Assembly (NCBI RefSeq): GCF_030551255.1
Contig: NZ_CP130630.1
Span: forward strand, 8,165,501-8,229,500
From: Streptomyces sp. NL15-2K
Lineage (GTDB): Bacteria; Actinomycetota; Actinomycetes; Streptomycetales; Streptomycetaceae
DNA: 64,000 bases
Reading direction: 5' to 3'
Positions 47,308-58,303 of the stretch are shown piece by piece (positions within the stretch are counted from its first letter, which is position 1; every line of letters starts with the position of its first letter). The notes beneath the pieces are model-generated. The model saw only the letters and a list, made by a program, of their open reading frames with translations. It searched no databases and was not told the DNA's origin. Both the position numbers and the translations under genes were made by a program.

Positions 47308-48315
47308 ATGACGGCACCATTGCACGAGCCGACCGCGGAAGCGGCCCCGAGTGCTGCCGAGGAAGCGGCGGTTGCCACCGCCGGCGAGAAGGCCGTACAG
47401 GGGCGCTCCCTGGGCCGGATCGCCTGGGAGCGCCTGAAACGGGACAAACTCGCCCTCACAGGCGGCGCCGTGGTGCTGTTCCTCGTCGTTGTCGCGCTGC
47501 TCGCGCCCGTGATCACCAACCTGTACGGGCAGGACCCGGACGCCTTTCACGAGGACCTGATCGACCCGCTGTTCGGCACGCCCACGGGGTCCCTGGGCGG
47601 CGTCAGCGGCGACCACTGGCTGGGGGTCGAGCCGGTCAACGGCCGCGACATCTTCGCCCGCATCCTCTACGGCGCCCGGATCTCCCTGCTGGTCGGCTTC
47701 CTGTCCGCGATCGTCGCCGTCATCCTCGGCACGGTCCTGGGCGTGCTCGCCGGCTTCTTCGGCGGCTGGGTCGACTCCGTCATCAGCCGTGTGATGGACG
47801 GTCTGCTGGCCTTCCCGCAGCTGCTGTTCATCATCGCGCTGGTCTCCGTCATGCCGAACGAGATGCTGGGGCTGACCGGCTCGTCCGTGCGCGTGTTCGT
47901 GATGATCCTCGTCATCGGCTTCTTCGGCTGGCCCTACATCGGACGCGTGGTGCGCGGCCAGACGCTCTCCCTGCGCGAGCGGGAGTACGTCGAGGCGGCC
48001 CGCTCGTTGGGCGCCGGGCGGCTGTACATCCTGTTCAAGGAGCTGCTGCCCAACCTGGTCGCGCCGATCATCGTGTACACGACGATGATGATCCCCACCA
48101 ACATCCTCACCGAGGCGGCACTCAGCTTCCTGGGCGTGGGCGTCAAGCCGCCCACGTCTTCCTGGGGGCAGATGCTTTCGAGCGCGATCGACTACTACGA
48201 CTCGGATCCCATGTACATGGTGGTCCCGGGTGTGGCGATCTTCATCACCGTTCTGGCCTTCAACCTCTTCGGCGACGGCGTGCGCGACGCGCTGGACCCG
48301 AAGGCCTCCCGCTGA
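47308..48315 (+). CDS. Peptide ABC transporter permease (DppC/OppC-like)
   Basis: 335 aa. About six transmembrane helices, an N-terminal cytoplasmic segment with the OppC_N domain (WERLKRDKLALTGGAVVLFLVVVALLAP-like start) and the EAA loop EAARSLGAGRLYILFKELLPN. The DPKASR C-terminus matches DppC/OppC. It is the first gene of a five-gene operon (permease C, binding protein, permease B, ATPase D, ATPase F). Confidence 0.96.
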   Translation: MTAPLHEPTAEAAPSAAEEAAVATAGEKAVQGRSLGRIAWERLKRDKLALTGGAVVLFLVVVALLAPVITNLYGQDPDAFHEDLIDPLFGTPTGSLGGVSGDHWLGVEPVNGRDIFARILYGARISLLVGFLSAIVAVILGTVLGVLAGFFGGWVDSVISRVMDGLLAFPQLLFIIALVSVMPNEMLGLTGSSVRVFVMILVIGFFGWPYIGRVVRGQTLSLREREYVEAARSLGAGRLYILFKELLPNLVAPIIVYTTMMIPTNILTEAALSFLGVGVKPPTSSWGQMLSSAIDYYDSDPMYMVVPGVAIFITVLAFNLFGDGVRDALDPKASR

Positions 48316-48386
48316 ACTGCCGTACCACAAGTGTCCCGTGACACCTACACACGGGGTCTCTCATCAAATCCGGAGGATCCGAGATC

Positions 48387-50177
48387 GTGACTACCCAACG
48401 CACCTCAGGGCGGCGAAAGCAGGCATGGGCCGCTGTCGCCGCGGTCGCCGCGCTGCTGACCACGGCGGCGTGCGGCGGCGGTGACAGCGACGGCGGCTCG
48501 AAGACGGGCGCGGCCGGTTTCGACGCCGCGAACAACAAGGTCGCCCAGGCTTCCCTGGCCAAGAAGGGCGGCACGCTGAAGTTCGGTGGTGCCCAGGACG
48601 CCGACTCGTGGGACACCACGCGCGGTTACTACGGCATGATGTGGAACTTCTCGCGCTACTACAGCCGCCAGCTCGTCACGAACAAGACGGAGCCCGGAAA
48701 GGCCGGCGCCGAGCTGACCCCGGACCTCGCCACCGGTCTCGCCAAGGTCACGGACGGCGGCAAGACCTACACGTACACCCTGCGTGACGGCGTCACGTGG
48801 GAGGACGGCAAGCCGATCACGTCCAAGGACGTCAAGTACGGCATCGAGCGCGTCTGGGCGCAGGACGTGCTGTCCGGCGGTCCGGTGTACCTGAAGGACG
48901 TGCTGGACCCGAAGGGCGAGTACAAGGGCCCGTACAAGGACACCTCCAAGGACAAGCTGGGTCTGAAGGCGATCGAGACGCCGGACGACAAGACCATCGT
49001 CTTCAAGCTGCCGCAGGCCAACTCGGACTTCGAGGACATGCTGGGTCTGACCTCCGCGTCCCCGGTCCGCCAGGACAAGGACACCAAGTCCAAGTACCAG
49101 CTGCGCCCGTTCTCCTCCGGCCCGTACAAGTTCCAGTCGTACAGCCCGGGCAAGGACCTGACCCTGGTCCGCAACACCGAGTGGAAGCAGGCCTCGGACC
49201 CGATCCGCAAGGCCTACCCGGACAAGATCACCGTCCAGTTCTTCTCGGACGCCAACCAGCTCGACCAGCGTCTGCTCAACGGTGACCTGGACCTCGACCT
49301 CAACCAGACCGGCATGTCGCCGCAGGGCCGCACCACCGCTCTGAAGCAGCACAAGGGCAACCTGGACAACCCGGTCACCGGCTACATCCGCTACGCGACC
49401 TTCCCGCAGAGCGTGGCGCCGTTCAACAACGCCGAGTGCCGCAAGGCCGTGATCTACGGCGCCGACCACGTGTCGCTGCAGACCGCGCGCGGTGGCCCGA
49501 TCGCCGGTGGTGACATCGGTACCAACATGCTGCCGCCGTCCGTGGCAGGTGCCGAGGGCCAGAAGTACGACCCGTACGAGATCGCCGGAGCCAACAAGAA
49601 GGGCAACGTCGCCAAGGCCAAGGAAGCGCTGAAGGCCTGCGGCAAGCCGAACGGCTTCTCCACCACCATCGCCGTCCGCAACAACAAGCCGGTCGAGGTG
49701 GCCACCGCCCAGTCCCTGCAGGCGTCGCTGAAGAAGATCGGCATCAACGCGCAGATCGACCAGTTCGACGGTTCGCAGACCTCCGGCATCATCGGTAGCC
49801 CCGAGAACGTGAAGAAGAAGGGCTACGGCATCATCATCATGGGCTGGGGCCCGGACTTCCCGACCGTCCAGGGCTACGGCATGCCGCTGTGGGACAGCAA
49901 GTACATCCTCGAGAGCGGTAACAACAACTTCGCTCTGATCAAGGACAAGACGATCGACGGCCTGTTCGACCAGTACGTCACCACGCTGGACGACGCCGGC
50001 AAGACCAAGATCGCCACGGAGATCAACCACAAGGTCATGGAGGGCGGCTACTACCTGCCCTTCGTCTTCGAGAAGTTCGTCAACTGGCGCTCGGACCGAC
50101 TGGCGAACGTGTACACGACCGACGGCTACAGCGGTATGTACGACTTCGTCAACCTCGGCCTGAAGTCCACGACCTGA
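48387..50177 (+). CDS. Peptide-binding lipoprotein of the ABC transporter (SBP family 5)
   Basis: 596 aa from the GTG at 48387. The twin-Arg-containing N-terminus RRKQAW, a hydrophobic stretch and a lipobox ending TTAAC put the lipidated Cys at 29. Family 5 features follow: ATGLAKVTDGGKTYTYTLRDGVTWEDGKPITSKDVKYGIER. It captures oligopeptides outside the cell and passes them to the two permeases. Its codon use is strongly biased to C-ending Lys/Asn/Thr codons, suggesting high expression. Confidence 0.96.
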   Translation: MTTQRTSGRRKQAWAAVAAVAALLTTAACGGGDSDGGSKTGAAGFDAANNKVAQASLAKKGGTLKFGGAQDADSWDTTRGYYGMMWNFSRYYSRQLVTNKTEPGKAGAELTPDLATGLAKVTDGGKTYTYTLRDGVTWEDGKPITSKDVKYGIERVWAQDVLSGGPVYLKDVLDPKGEYKGPYKDTSKDKLGLKAIETPDDKTIVFKLPQANSDFEDMLGLTSASPVRQDKDTKSKYQLRPFSSGPYKFQSYSPGKDLTLVRNTEWKQASDPIRKAYPDKITVQFFSDANQLDQRLLNGDLDLDLNQTGMSPQGRTTALKQHKGNLDNPVTGYIRYATFPQSVAPFNNAECRKAVIYGADHVSLQTARGGPIAGGDIGTNMLPPSVAGAEGQKYDPYEIAGANKKGNVAKAKEALKACGKPNGFSTTIAVRNNKPVEVATAQSLQASLKKIGINAQIDQFDGSQTSGIIGSPENVKKKGYGIIIMGWGPDFPTVQGYGMPLWDSKYILESGNNNFALIKDKTIDGLFDQYVTTLDDAGKTKIATEINHKVMEGGYYLPFVFEKFVNWRSDRLANVYTTDGYSGMYDFVNLGLKSTT

Positions 50178-50288
50178 TAACCGGCACACCCGCCGTACGG
50201 CACGAAAGGCAGGTGAAGGCCGGCGCGGCGTGATCGCGGGCCACCGGAAGACCTCCGGTGGCCCGCGGTCCGCAGCGGGCCGAGAGCT

Positions 50289-51283
<995 letters not shown>

Positions 51284-51287
<4 letters not shown>

Positions 51288-52381
51288 CCGAACTCAGCAA
51301 GAGCGGAGCGGCCGTGGGCGAGCCCACCGGCACCTCGCCCGCCCCGACCGCCTTCCTCGAAGTACGCGACCTGAAGGTGCACTTCCCGACCGACGACGGC
51401 CTGGTCAAGTCCGTCGACGGGCTCAGCTTCCAGCTGGAGAAGGGCAAGACCCTCGGCATCGTGGGCGAGTCGGGCTCCGGCAAGTCGGTGACCTCGCTCG
51501 GCATCATGGGCCTGCACACCGCCGGCCAGTACGGCAAGCGCAAGGCGCAGATCTCCGGCGAGATCTGGCTGGACGGCACCGAGTTGCTGACCGCCGACCC
51601 GGACGAGGTGCGCAAGCTGCGCGGCCGCGAGATGGCGATGATCTTCCAGGACCCGCTGTCGGCGCTGCACCCGTACTACACGATCGGCCAGCAGATCGTG
51701 GAGGCGTACCGCATCCACCACAAGGTGGACAAGAAGACCGCCAAGCGCCGTGCCGTGGAGATGCTCGACCGGGTCGGCATCCCGCAGCCGGACAAGCGGA
51801 TCGACAGCTACCCGCACGAGTTCTCCGGCGGTATGCGCCAGCGCGCGATGATCGCGATGTCGCTGGTCAACAACCCGGAACTGCTCATCGCGGACGAGCC
51901 GACGACCGCCCTCGACGTGACCGTCCAGGCGCAGATCCTCGACCTGATCCGGGACCTGCAGAAGGAGTTCGGCTCGGCGGTCATCATCATCACCCACGAC
52001 CTCGGCGTCGTCGCCGAACTCGCCGACGACATCCTGGTGATGTACGGCGGCCGCTGCGTGGAGCGCGGCCCGGCCGAGAAGGTGTTCTACGAGCCCCGCC
52101 ACCCCTACACCTGGGGCCTGCTCGGCTCGATGCCGCGACTGGACCGCGAGCAGCAGGAGCGCCTGATCCCGGTCAAGGGCTCCCCGCCCTCGCTGATCAA
52201 CATCCCGTCCGGCTGCGCCTTCAACCCGCGCTGCCCGTACGCCGACATCCCGAAGGACGACGTCACCCGCACGATCCGCCCCGAGCTGACCGAGGTCGGC
52301 AGCGCGCACTGGGCCGCCTGCCACATGACCCAGGAGCAGCGGGAGCGTATCTGGACCGAAGAGATTGCGCCGAAGCTGTGA
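51284..52381 (+). CDS. Peptide ABC transporter ATP-binding protein (DppD/OppD-like)
   Basis: 365 aa from the ATG at 51284. Walker [11 protein letters not shown], signature [11 protein letters not shown], Walker [13 protein letters not shown] and switch THDLG are intact. The C-terminal oligo_HPY region ([22 protein letters not shown]) and the [10 protein letters not shown] cysteine motif are standard for the family. It is coupled to both neighbours by short overlaps. Confidence 0.97.
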
Positions 52382-53658
52382 GCGAGAACTCCGAGGACAC
52401 AGTTGTGACCACTCCCGCGAAGAGCGACGGCACCGAGGCGAAGGCCTCGGGCGCGGCCACCCTCACCAAGGACGCCGCCCCCGGCGAGACCCTGCTGAAG
52501 GTGACCGGGCTCCAGAAGCACTTCCCGATCAAGAAGGGCCTGCTCCAGCGGCAGGTCGGCGCGGTGCACGCGGTCGACGGCCTCGACTTCGAGGTGAAGT
52601 CCGGCGAGACGCTCGGCGTGGTGGGGGAATCGGGCTGCGGCAAGTCCACGATGGGCCGGCTGATCACCCGGCTGCTGGAGCCGACCGGCGGCAAGGTCGA
52701 GTTCGAGGGCAGGGACATCACGCACCTCGGGGTGGCGGGCATGCGTCCGCTGCGCCGCGATGTGCAGATGATCTTCCAGGACCCGTACTCGTCGCTGAAC
52801 CCGCGCCACACCATCGGCACCATCGTCGGCGCCCCCTTCCGGCTCCAGGGCGTCTCGCCCGAGGGCGGCATCAAGAAGGAGGTCCAGCGCCTGCTGTCGG
52901 TGGTCGGCCTCAACCCCGAGCACTACAACCGCTACCCGCACGAGTTCTCCGGCGGCCAGCGCCAGCGCATCGGCATCGCCCGCGCGCTCGCGCTCAACCC
53001 GAAGCTCGTGGTGGCCGACGAGCCGGTCTCCGCCCTCGACGTGTCGATCCAGGCGCAGGTGGTGAACCTGCTGGACGACCTCCAGCAGGAGCTCGGCCTG
53101 ACGTACGTGATCATCGCGCACGACCTGTCGGTCGTCCGGCACGTCTCGGACCGGATCGCGGTGATGTACCTCGGCAAGATCGTCGAGCTGGCCGACCGCG
53201 AGTCGCTGTACCGGGCGCCGATGCACCCGTACACCAAGGCGCTGATGTCGGCGGTCCCGATCCCGGACCCGCGCCGCAAGTCGGCCAAGAGCGACCGCAT
53301 ACTCCTCAAGGGCGACGTGCCCTCGCCGATCTCCCCGCCGAGCGGCTGCCGCTTCCACACCCGGTGCTGGAAGGCGACGGAGATCTGCAAGACGACCGAG
53401 CCGCCGCTGATCGAGCTGAAGCCCGGCCAGCAGGTCGCCTGCCACCACCCGGAGAACTTCGAGGACCAGGCCCCGCAGGAGACGGTCCTGCTCTCCGCCG
53501 CCAGGGAGGCGGCGGAACTGGTGCCGGACGCGGTGCTGGAGGAGTCGGCGGAGACATCGGCGGCGGTCGCCGCGGAGGTGGAGGCGGAAGCCTCCACGGA
53601 AACCTCCACGGAGGCCCCTACGGCGAACGAGGCCGAGCCTCCCTCCAAGGAGAAGTAG
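52378..53658 (+). CDS. Peptide ABC transporter ATP-binding protein (DppF/OppF-like), with long acidic tail
   Basis: 426 aa from the GTG at 52378. Walker [11 protein letters not shown], signature [11 protein letters not shown], Walker [12 protein letters not shown] and switch AHDLS are present, then the oligo_HPY region and [10 protein letters not shown]. After about residue 365 a low-complexity Ala/Glu/Thr/Ser-rich tail of 55-60 residues extends beyond the usual family end. Last gene of the operon, followed by a terminator. Confidence 0.96.
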   Translation: MSENSEDTVVTTPAKSDGTEAKASGAATLTKDAAPGETLLKVTGLQKHFPIKKGLLQRQVGAVHAVDGLDFEVKSGETLGVVGESGCGKSTMGRLITRLLEPTGGKVEFEGRDITHLGVAGMRPLRRDVQMIFQDPYSSLNPRHTIGTIVGAPFRLQGVSPEGGIKKEVQRLLSVVGLNPEHYNRYPHEFSGGQRQRIGIARALALNPKLVVADEPVSALDVSIQAQVVNLLDDLQQELGLTYVIIAHDLSVVRHVSDRIAVMYLGKIVELADRESLYRAPMHPYTKALMSAVPIPDPRRKSAKSDRILLKGDVPSPISPPSGCRFHTRCWKATEICKTTEPPLIELKPGQQVACHHPENFEDQAPQETVLLSAAREAAELVPDAVLEESAETSAAVAAEVEAEASTETSTEAPTANEAEPPSKEK

Positions 53659-53667
53659 GCACCTAAT

Positions 53668-53698
53668 AGCCCCCGCCTTGCTTTGTAAGGCGGGGGCT
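53668..53698. terminator. Terminator of the peptide transporter operon
   Basis: Perfect 12-base arms AGCCCCCGCCTT and AAGGCGGGGGCT around GCTTTGT, nine bases after the stop codon. Confidence 0.85.
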
Positions 53699-53721
53699 CG
53701 CTGTCGGGTAAGAATATTAGG

Positions 53722-54378
53722 GTGCTCCAGCAACTCTTCAGCCCGTCCGTCCAGCACACGCTCGACCTGATAGGCATCTTCGTCTTCGCCATCTCCGGCG
53801 CCCTGCTGGCCGTCCGCAAGAACTTCGACGTCTTCGGAATCGCCGTCCTCGCCGAGGTCACCGCACTGGGCGGAGGGCTGTTCCGCGACCTGGTCATCGG
53901 GGCCGTCCCGCCCGCCGCCTTCACGGACCTGGGCTACTTCGTCACCCCGCTGCTCGCCGCCCTCCTGGTCTTCTTCCTCCACCCGCAGGTGGAGCGCATC
54001 CAAGCCGGCGTGAACGTCTTCGACGCGGCGGGCCTCGGCCTGTTCTGCGTCGCCGGGACGACGAAGGCGTACGAGTACGGCCTCGGACTCACCGCCTCCG
54101 TCTGCCTCGGCCTCGCGACCGCCGTGGGCGGCGGCGTGCTGCGGGACGTCCTCGCCAACGAGGTGCCGTCGCTGCTGCGCTGGGACCGCGACCTGTACGC
54201 GGTCCCCGCCATCGTCGGCGCCACCATGGTCGCGCTGTGCCTGCGCTACGACACCCTCACCCCGCTCACCAGCGCGCTCGCGGTCGTCACCGCCTTCGTA
54301 CTGCGCCTGCTCGCGATGCGGTTCCACTGGCGAGCGCCGCGGGCGTGGAACCGTCGGTCGACGGTGCGAGAGGAGTAG
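53722..54378 (+). CDS. TRIC-type trimeric intracellular cation channel family protein (UPF0126/YicG)
   Basis: 218 aa from the GTG at 53722. Two repeats of a glycine-rich unit: FAISGALLAVRKNFDVFGIAVLAEVTALGGGLFRDLVIG near residues 19-57, and ALGLFCVAGTTKAYEYG...GVLRDVLANEVP in the second half, over about seven helices. Bacterial members act as potassium channels. Its 3' end overlaps the convergent esterase gene by 92 bases. Confidence 0.92.
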   Translation: MLQQLFSPSVQHTLDLIGIFVFAISGALLAVRKNFDVFGIAVLAEVTALGGGLFRDLVIGAVPPAAFTDLGYFVTPLLAALLVFFLHPQVERIQAGVNVFDAAGLGLFCVAGTTKAYEYGLGLTASVCLGLATAVGGGVLRDVLANEVPSLLRWDRDLYAVPAIVGATMVALCLRYDTLTPLTSALAVVTAFVLRLLAMRFHWRAPRAWNRRSTVREE

Positions 54379-55519
54379 GGCCGGTCCCGTCGGCGCGGTG
54401 CTGTCCCATCTCCAGGGTCAGCCAGCGGAACGACGGGACCACCTGCGGCCGCCACAGCGCCATGGTGTGCCCGCCCGCGCTCTTCGGGATGTACACCACG
54501 TGCACGGTCGTCGGCGCCTTCGCGATCTGCTCCAGGCTCGCGGCCGCCTCGTAGCCGTCGTGCGGCTGGCCGGAGAGATAGAGCGCGATCGGGGGCGGCG
54601 TGTGCGCCTTCCGGAGCAGCACGTACGGGTTGTTCTCGGCGCGCAGGGCAGGGCTCTGTGCGGCGAGCGAGGCGCGTTCGATGATCGGGTCGTTGTATCC
54701 GGACAGGCTGATGGCGGCCTGGTAGCGGTCGGGGTGGGCGACGGCGAGCTTGGCCGCGCAGTGCGCGCCCGCCGAGTACCCGGCGGCCGCCCAGCCCTGC
54801 GGGGCGCGGTCCGCCCGGAAGTTGTCCATGACCATCATCGGTACGTCGATGCTGAGCCAGGTATCGGCGTTCACCGTCCCCGGGATGTTCGCGCAGCCGG
54901 GGTCCACGCCGGCCAGCAGATTGGTGCGCGGCGCCACCAGGATGAACGGCGCGACCTTCCCGCCGCGCATCAGCGGCAGCAGCTGTTTGTGCACGTGCAG
55001 TGAGCCGAACCAGGCCTTCGCCGAGCCGGGGTAGCCCGACAGCAGCTCCACCACCGGGAACCTGTGGTGGCGGTAGGCGGGCTCGTGGTACTGCGGCGGC
55101 AGCCACACGTAGACCTCGGCGTTCACGCCGGACACCCTGCCCTTGAGCTGGGTGACGCGCACTCCGTCGGCGGCCCGCATGCCCGGCCCGGTGGCCGGCC
55201 TGAACGTCTGCCGGACCTTGGGCAGCTTCCTCAGCGCGATGCCGCCCGTGCCGTCGGCCCCCAGGTTCTCGGCCTGCTGGACGTGGTCGCCGGTGCCGAG
55301 CAGGTCGGCCCAGTTGTCGTACAGATTGTTCTCGTTGTTGACCATCACGAAGACCAGGGCGACCGCGGTGCCCTGGGCGAACAGCAGCATCAGCGTCCGG
55401 GCCACGGCGCGCAGGGGCTTCGGCCCCCTCAGCCGCGACCACAGCGCGAGGGGCAGGACGAGGGCGACGACGGCCAGCACGATCAGGGTGTAGAGGAACG
55501 AAGTCCCGGTGAGGCTCAT
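54287..55519 (-). CDS. Membrane-anchored putative esterase (antigen 85/esterase D-like)
   Basis: 410 aa from the ATG at 55519; a GTG nine codons earlier lacks a ribosome site. Two transmembrane segments (residues about 5-30 and 42-60) precede an extracellular alpha/beta hydrolase: VYVWLPPQYHEP, FPVVELLSGYPGS, nucleophile GYSAGAHCA, a probable acid in SGQPHDGYE and a His in GGHTMALWR. It is typical of actinobacterial exported esterases near the antigen 85 family. The substrate is unknown. The last 30 codons are antisense to the TRIC gene. Confidence 0.88.
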   Translation of the reverse strand: MSLTGTSFLYTLIVLAVVALVLPLALWSRLRGPKPLRAVARTLMLLFAQGTAVALVFVMVNNENNLYDNWADLLGTGDHVQQAENLGADGTGGIALRKLPKVRQTFRPATGPGMRAADGVRVTQLKGRVSGVNAEVYVWLPPQYHEPAYRHHRFPVVELLSGYPGSAKAWFGSLHVHKQLLPLMRGGKVAPFILVAPRTNLLAGVDPGCANIPGTVNADTWLSIDVPMMVMDNFRADRAPQGWAAAGYSAGAHCAAKLAVAHPDRYQAAISLSGYNDPIIERASLAAQSPALRAENNPYVLLRKAHTPPPIALYLSGQPHDGYEAAASLEQIAKAPTTVHVVYIPKSAGGHTMALWRPQVVPSFRWLTLEMGQHRADGTGPTPLAPSTDGSTPAALASGTASRAGAVRRR

Positions 55520-55673
55520 GTCCTTACAGAGGGCCTGGCGGCTCACTCGGGTTGGCGGACGAGTACGGACACTTACCGAGAAATTGCCCGCAGCTCACCT
55601 TCCTCGGGGGCTCCTCGGGGGCTCCTCGGGTTCAAAGCTACCGCTTAGTAATTTCATGTTGTACCGTTCAGCC

Positions 55674-56522
55674 ATGTCAGAAGCAGCTACCGTGCGGGCC
55701 ACGATCGGCGACAGCGAGTTCGACCGGGACACCGCGGTCACCCGGCGCGAACCCGGGGTCTACGACATCGACCTCTCCGCCGGCTGGACGATCCTCAGCG
55801 CCGTCAACGGCGGCTATCTGCTGGCCGTCCTCGGCCGCGCGCTCGCGGACGCCCTGCCGCACTCCGACCCGTTCACCATCTCGGCGCACTATCTGACGGC
55901 GTCCCAGCCCGGCCCGGCGGTCGTGCGCACGGACGTCGTACGGACCGGACGCACACTGTCGACCGGCCAGGCCTCCCTCTTCCAGCACGACGACCAGGGC
56001 CGCGAGGTCGAACGCATCCGCGTCCTCGCCTCGTACGGGGATCTGGACGCGCTGCCGGACGACGTCCGTACGACGGCCCGGCCACCCGCGATCCCGCCCC
56101 CGGAGCAGTGCTTCGGCCCCGAGGACGGGCCGGCCCCCGTCTCCGGCAGCTCGGCGATCGCCGACCGGCTGATGCTCAAGCTCGACCCGTCCACCCTGGG
56201 CTGGGCGCTCGGTTCGCCGTCCGGCAAGGGGGAGATGCGGGCCTGGTTCGGACTGGACGACGGCCGCGACCCCGACCCCTTCTCGCTGCTGCTGGCGGTC
56301 GACGCGCTGCCGCCGACCGCCTTCGAACTGGGCCTCTCCGGCTGGGTACCGACGGTCGAACTGACCGTGCACGTCCGCTCCCGTCCCGCGCCGGGCCCGC
56401 TGCGCGTCTCGATCACCACCCGCAACCTCGCCGGCGGCTTCCTGGAGGAGGACGCCGAGGTCTGGGACAGCGCTGACCGGCTGGTGGCGCAGTCACGGCA
56501 GTTGGCGCGGGTCAGGCTGTGA
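55674..56522 (+). CDS. Acyl-CoA thioesterase, TesB-like double hotdog
   Basis: 282 aa from the ATG at 55674. N-terminal hotdog with WTILSAVNGGYLLAVLGRALADAL (residues about 34-57) and a C-terminal hotdog with FSLLLAVDALPPTAFELG. This is the common actinobacterial thioesterase family protein. An A+T-richer promoter-like stretch (TTAGTAATTTCATGTTGTACC) lies just upstream, divergent from the esterase. The stop overlaps the convergent next gene by 11 bases. Confidence 0.88.
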   Translation: MSEAATVRATIGDSEFDRDTAVTRREPGVYDIDLSAGWTILSAVNGGYLLAVLGRALADALPHSDPFTISAHYLTASQPGPAVVRTDVVRTGRTLSTGQASLFQHDDQGREVERIRVLASYGDLDALPDDVRTTARPPAIPPPEQCFGPEDGPAPVSGSSAIADRLMLKLDPSTLGWALGSPSGKGEMRAWFGLDDGRDPDPFSLLLAVDALPPTAFELGLSGWVPTVELTVHVRSRPAPGPLRVSITTRNLAGGFLEEDAEVWDSADRLVAQSRQLARVRL

Positions 56523-57093
56523 GAGGTTCGCGCCCCAGCCAGGCTGCCAACCTGACGTAGGCGTCGGCCTCTTCGGGGACCGGCCGGGCCGAGTCGAAGG
56601 GCACGCCGTCGCCGCGCCGCTCGTCGGGGAGCAGGCGGTGGGCGACGGTGAGCGCGAACTCGGCCAGGTCCGGATCGAGTTCGGACGGCCGCCCCAGGGC
56701 CTCACGGAGGTCCCAGGTGTGCGCCACCGTCTCCAGTACGTATCCGGACAGGGCGATCCGGCCGGGCAGCTCCCCGAACGGCATGCGCATCACCGCGTCC
56801 ATGAGGTCGTCGTCCGCCCAGGCCTTCAGGGCACGGTCGGCGGCCTCGCCATAGGCCGCCGGCCAGCCGCCGTCCGGTACGGCGTCCACGAACGGCTTCA
56901 TGGCGAGCGCGTCCCCGCCCTCGGCGACGACGGCGACGCGGTGGGTAGCGCCGGCCATGTGGCTCAGCAGCGTACGGACGTCGAACTCGGTACACGGGGT
57001 GGGCCCGGCCAGCTGTTCCGGACGTACCGCCTTGATCAGGGCGGCGGCCTGGTCGGCGGCTCGGGCGAACAGGGGGCGGGGGTCGTTGGTCAT
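56512..57093 (-). CDS. TIGR03086/DinB-like (mycothiol-dependent maleylpyruvate isomerase-type) protein
   Basis: 193 aa from the ATG at 57093. The four-helix DinB pattern is seen: LFARAADQAAALIKAV, TEFDVRTLLSHMAG with a metal-ligand His, and LETVAHTWDLREALGRP with a second and third ligand region. Members may use mycothiol as cofactor; the substrate here is unknown. It is divergent from the WYL regulator and probably controlled by it. Confidence 0.88.
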   Translation of the reverse strand: MTNDPRPLFARAADQAAALIKAVRPEQLAGPTPCTEFDVRTLLSHMAGATHRVAVVAEGGDALAMKPFVDAVPDGGWPAAYGEAADRALKAWADDDLMDAVMRMPFGELPGRIALSGYVLETVAHTWDLREALGRPSELDPDLAEFALTVAHRLLPDERRGDGVPFDSARPVPEEADAYVRLAAWLGREPLTA

Positions 57094-57244
57094 GGGCGGC
57101 CTCTCCTCAGGGTGGGGGCGCGGGCGTCTGCGCGTACTTCCCGGGCTTCTGTGCGTACTTCCCGCGCCTCGTGTGCTTCGGTGCCTCGGTGTTCGGGGCT
57201 TCTGTGCTTCGGTGCTTCGTTCGGTGCGAGGATCGCCGGATAAC

Positions 57245-57261
57245 CTGACAGCTGCCGTCAG
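57245..57261. promoter_or_regulatory. Candidate operator between the DinB-like and WYL genes
   Basis: CTGACAG-CTG-CCGTCAG, 7-base arms with one mismatch, 40 bases before the WYL start. The rest of this 207-base gap is a low-complexity run of GCTTC/GTGC repeats. Confidence 0.35.
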
Positions 57262-57300
57262 CATTTGCGCCGTCCTTCCACGCCGCGGGATCCTGGGGCC

Positions 57301-58278
57301 GTGAAGTCCGAACGCCTGCTGTCGATCCTGCTGCTCCTGCAGACCCGCGGCCGGGTGCCCGCGCGTGAACTCGCCGAGCGGCTCGAGGTGTCGGTGCGGA
57401 CCGTCTACCGGGACGTCGAGGCCCTGTCGGCCTCCGGTGTCCCGGTCTACGCCGAACGCGGACGGCACGGCGGCATCGAGCTGCTCGCCGGATTCCGTAC
57501 GGACGTCACGGGGCTCACCGCCGACGAGTCCCGGGCGCTGTTCATCCTCGCCGCCCAGGGCGCGCACGCCGCGCTCGGCCTGGACTCGGCACTCGGCTCG
57601 GCCCTGCGCAAGGTCATGGCGGCGCTCCCGGCCCCGCACCGCCCGGCCGCCGAGGTCACCTCCCGCCGCGTCCTCGTCGACGCCACGCGCTGGAAGGGCG
57701 GCCCGCAGAAGGCGGTCGACCTGGACGTGTTGCAGGACGCGGTCTTCGCCGACCGGCGCCTCAGGCTGCGGTACCGGCACAGCGACGCCAAGGAGGCGCG
57801 GACCTACACCGTGGACCCGTACGGCCTCGTCTCCAAGGCTGGTGTCTGGTACCTGGTCGCCGACCGGCGGGCCGAACCCCGGCTCTTCCGCGCGGACCGG
57901 GTTCAGTCGGCGACCGTCCTCGACGACCCGGTGCTGCGGCGGCCGGGCGTGGAACTCGCCGACGCCTGGGAGGTGTTGCGCCGCCAGGTCGAAGAAGGTC
58001 CCGGCGGAATCGACGTCACCGTCCGGGTCCGGCGCGAGCGCCTCGACATGTTCCAGCGCCTCAACGCCGCCTCGCTGGTCGCCCTGCCCGAGGACGACGG
58101 CGAAAGCGAGTGGGTCACCGCCCATCTGTCGTACGGCTTCGTCCAGGAGGCCCGCCAGCTGCTGCTCTTCGCCGACCGCGTGGAGGTCCTCTCCCCGCCG
58201 GAAGTGCGCGAGGAACTGGCCGCGACGGCCGCCTCCGTCACGGAGCTGTACCGGCGGGCGGGCAGCGGGCGGGACTGA
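57301..58278 (+). CDS. WYL-domain transcriptional regulator (YafY-type HTH)
   Basis: 325 aa from the GTG at 57301, which gives the usual start KSERLLSILLLLQTRGRVPA. The HTH_11 domain spans residues 6-60 (ELAERLEVSVRTVYRDVEAL) and the WYL domain about 140-215 (LRLRYRH, VDPYGLVSKAGVWYLVADR), then a WCX-like C-terminus. These bind nucleotides or DNA damage signals and usually regulate neighbours. The divergent DinB-like gene is the obvious target. Confidence 0.93.
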   Translation: MKSERLLSILLLLQTRGRVPARELAERLEVSVRTVYRDVEALSASGVPVYAERGRHGGIELLAGFRTDVTGLTADESRALFILAAQGAHAALGLDSALGSALRKVMAALPAPHRPAAEVTSRRVLVDATRWKGGPQKAVDLDVLQDAVFADRRLRLRYRHSDAKEARTYTVDPYGLVSKAGVWYLVADRRAEPRLFRADRVQSATVLDDPVLRRPGVELADAWEVLRRQVEEGPGGIDVTVRVRRERLDMFQRLNAASLVALPEDDGESEWVTAHLSYGFVQEARQLLLFADRVEVLSPPEVREELAATAASVTELYRRAGSGRD

Positions 58279-58303
58279 AGGACCTGCTGGCTTTCGCGCC
58301 GGG

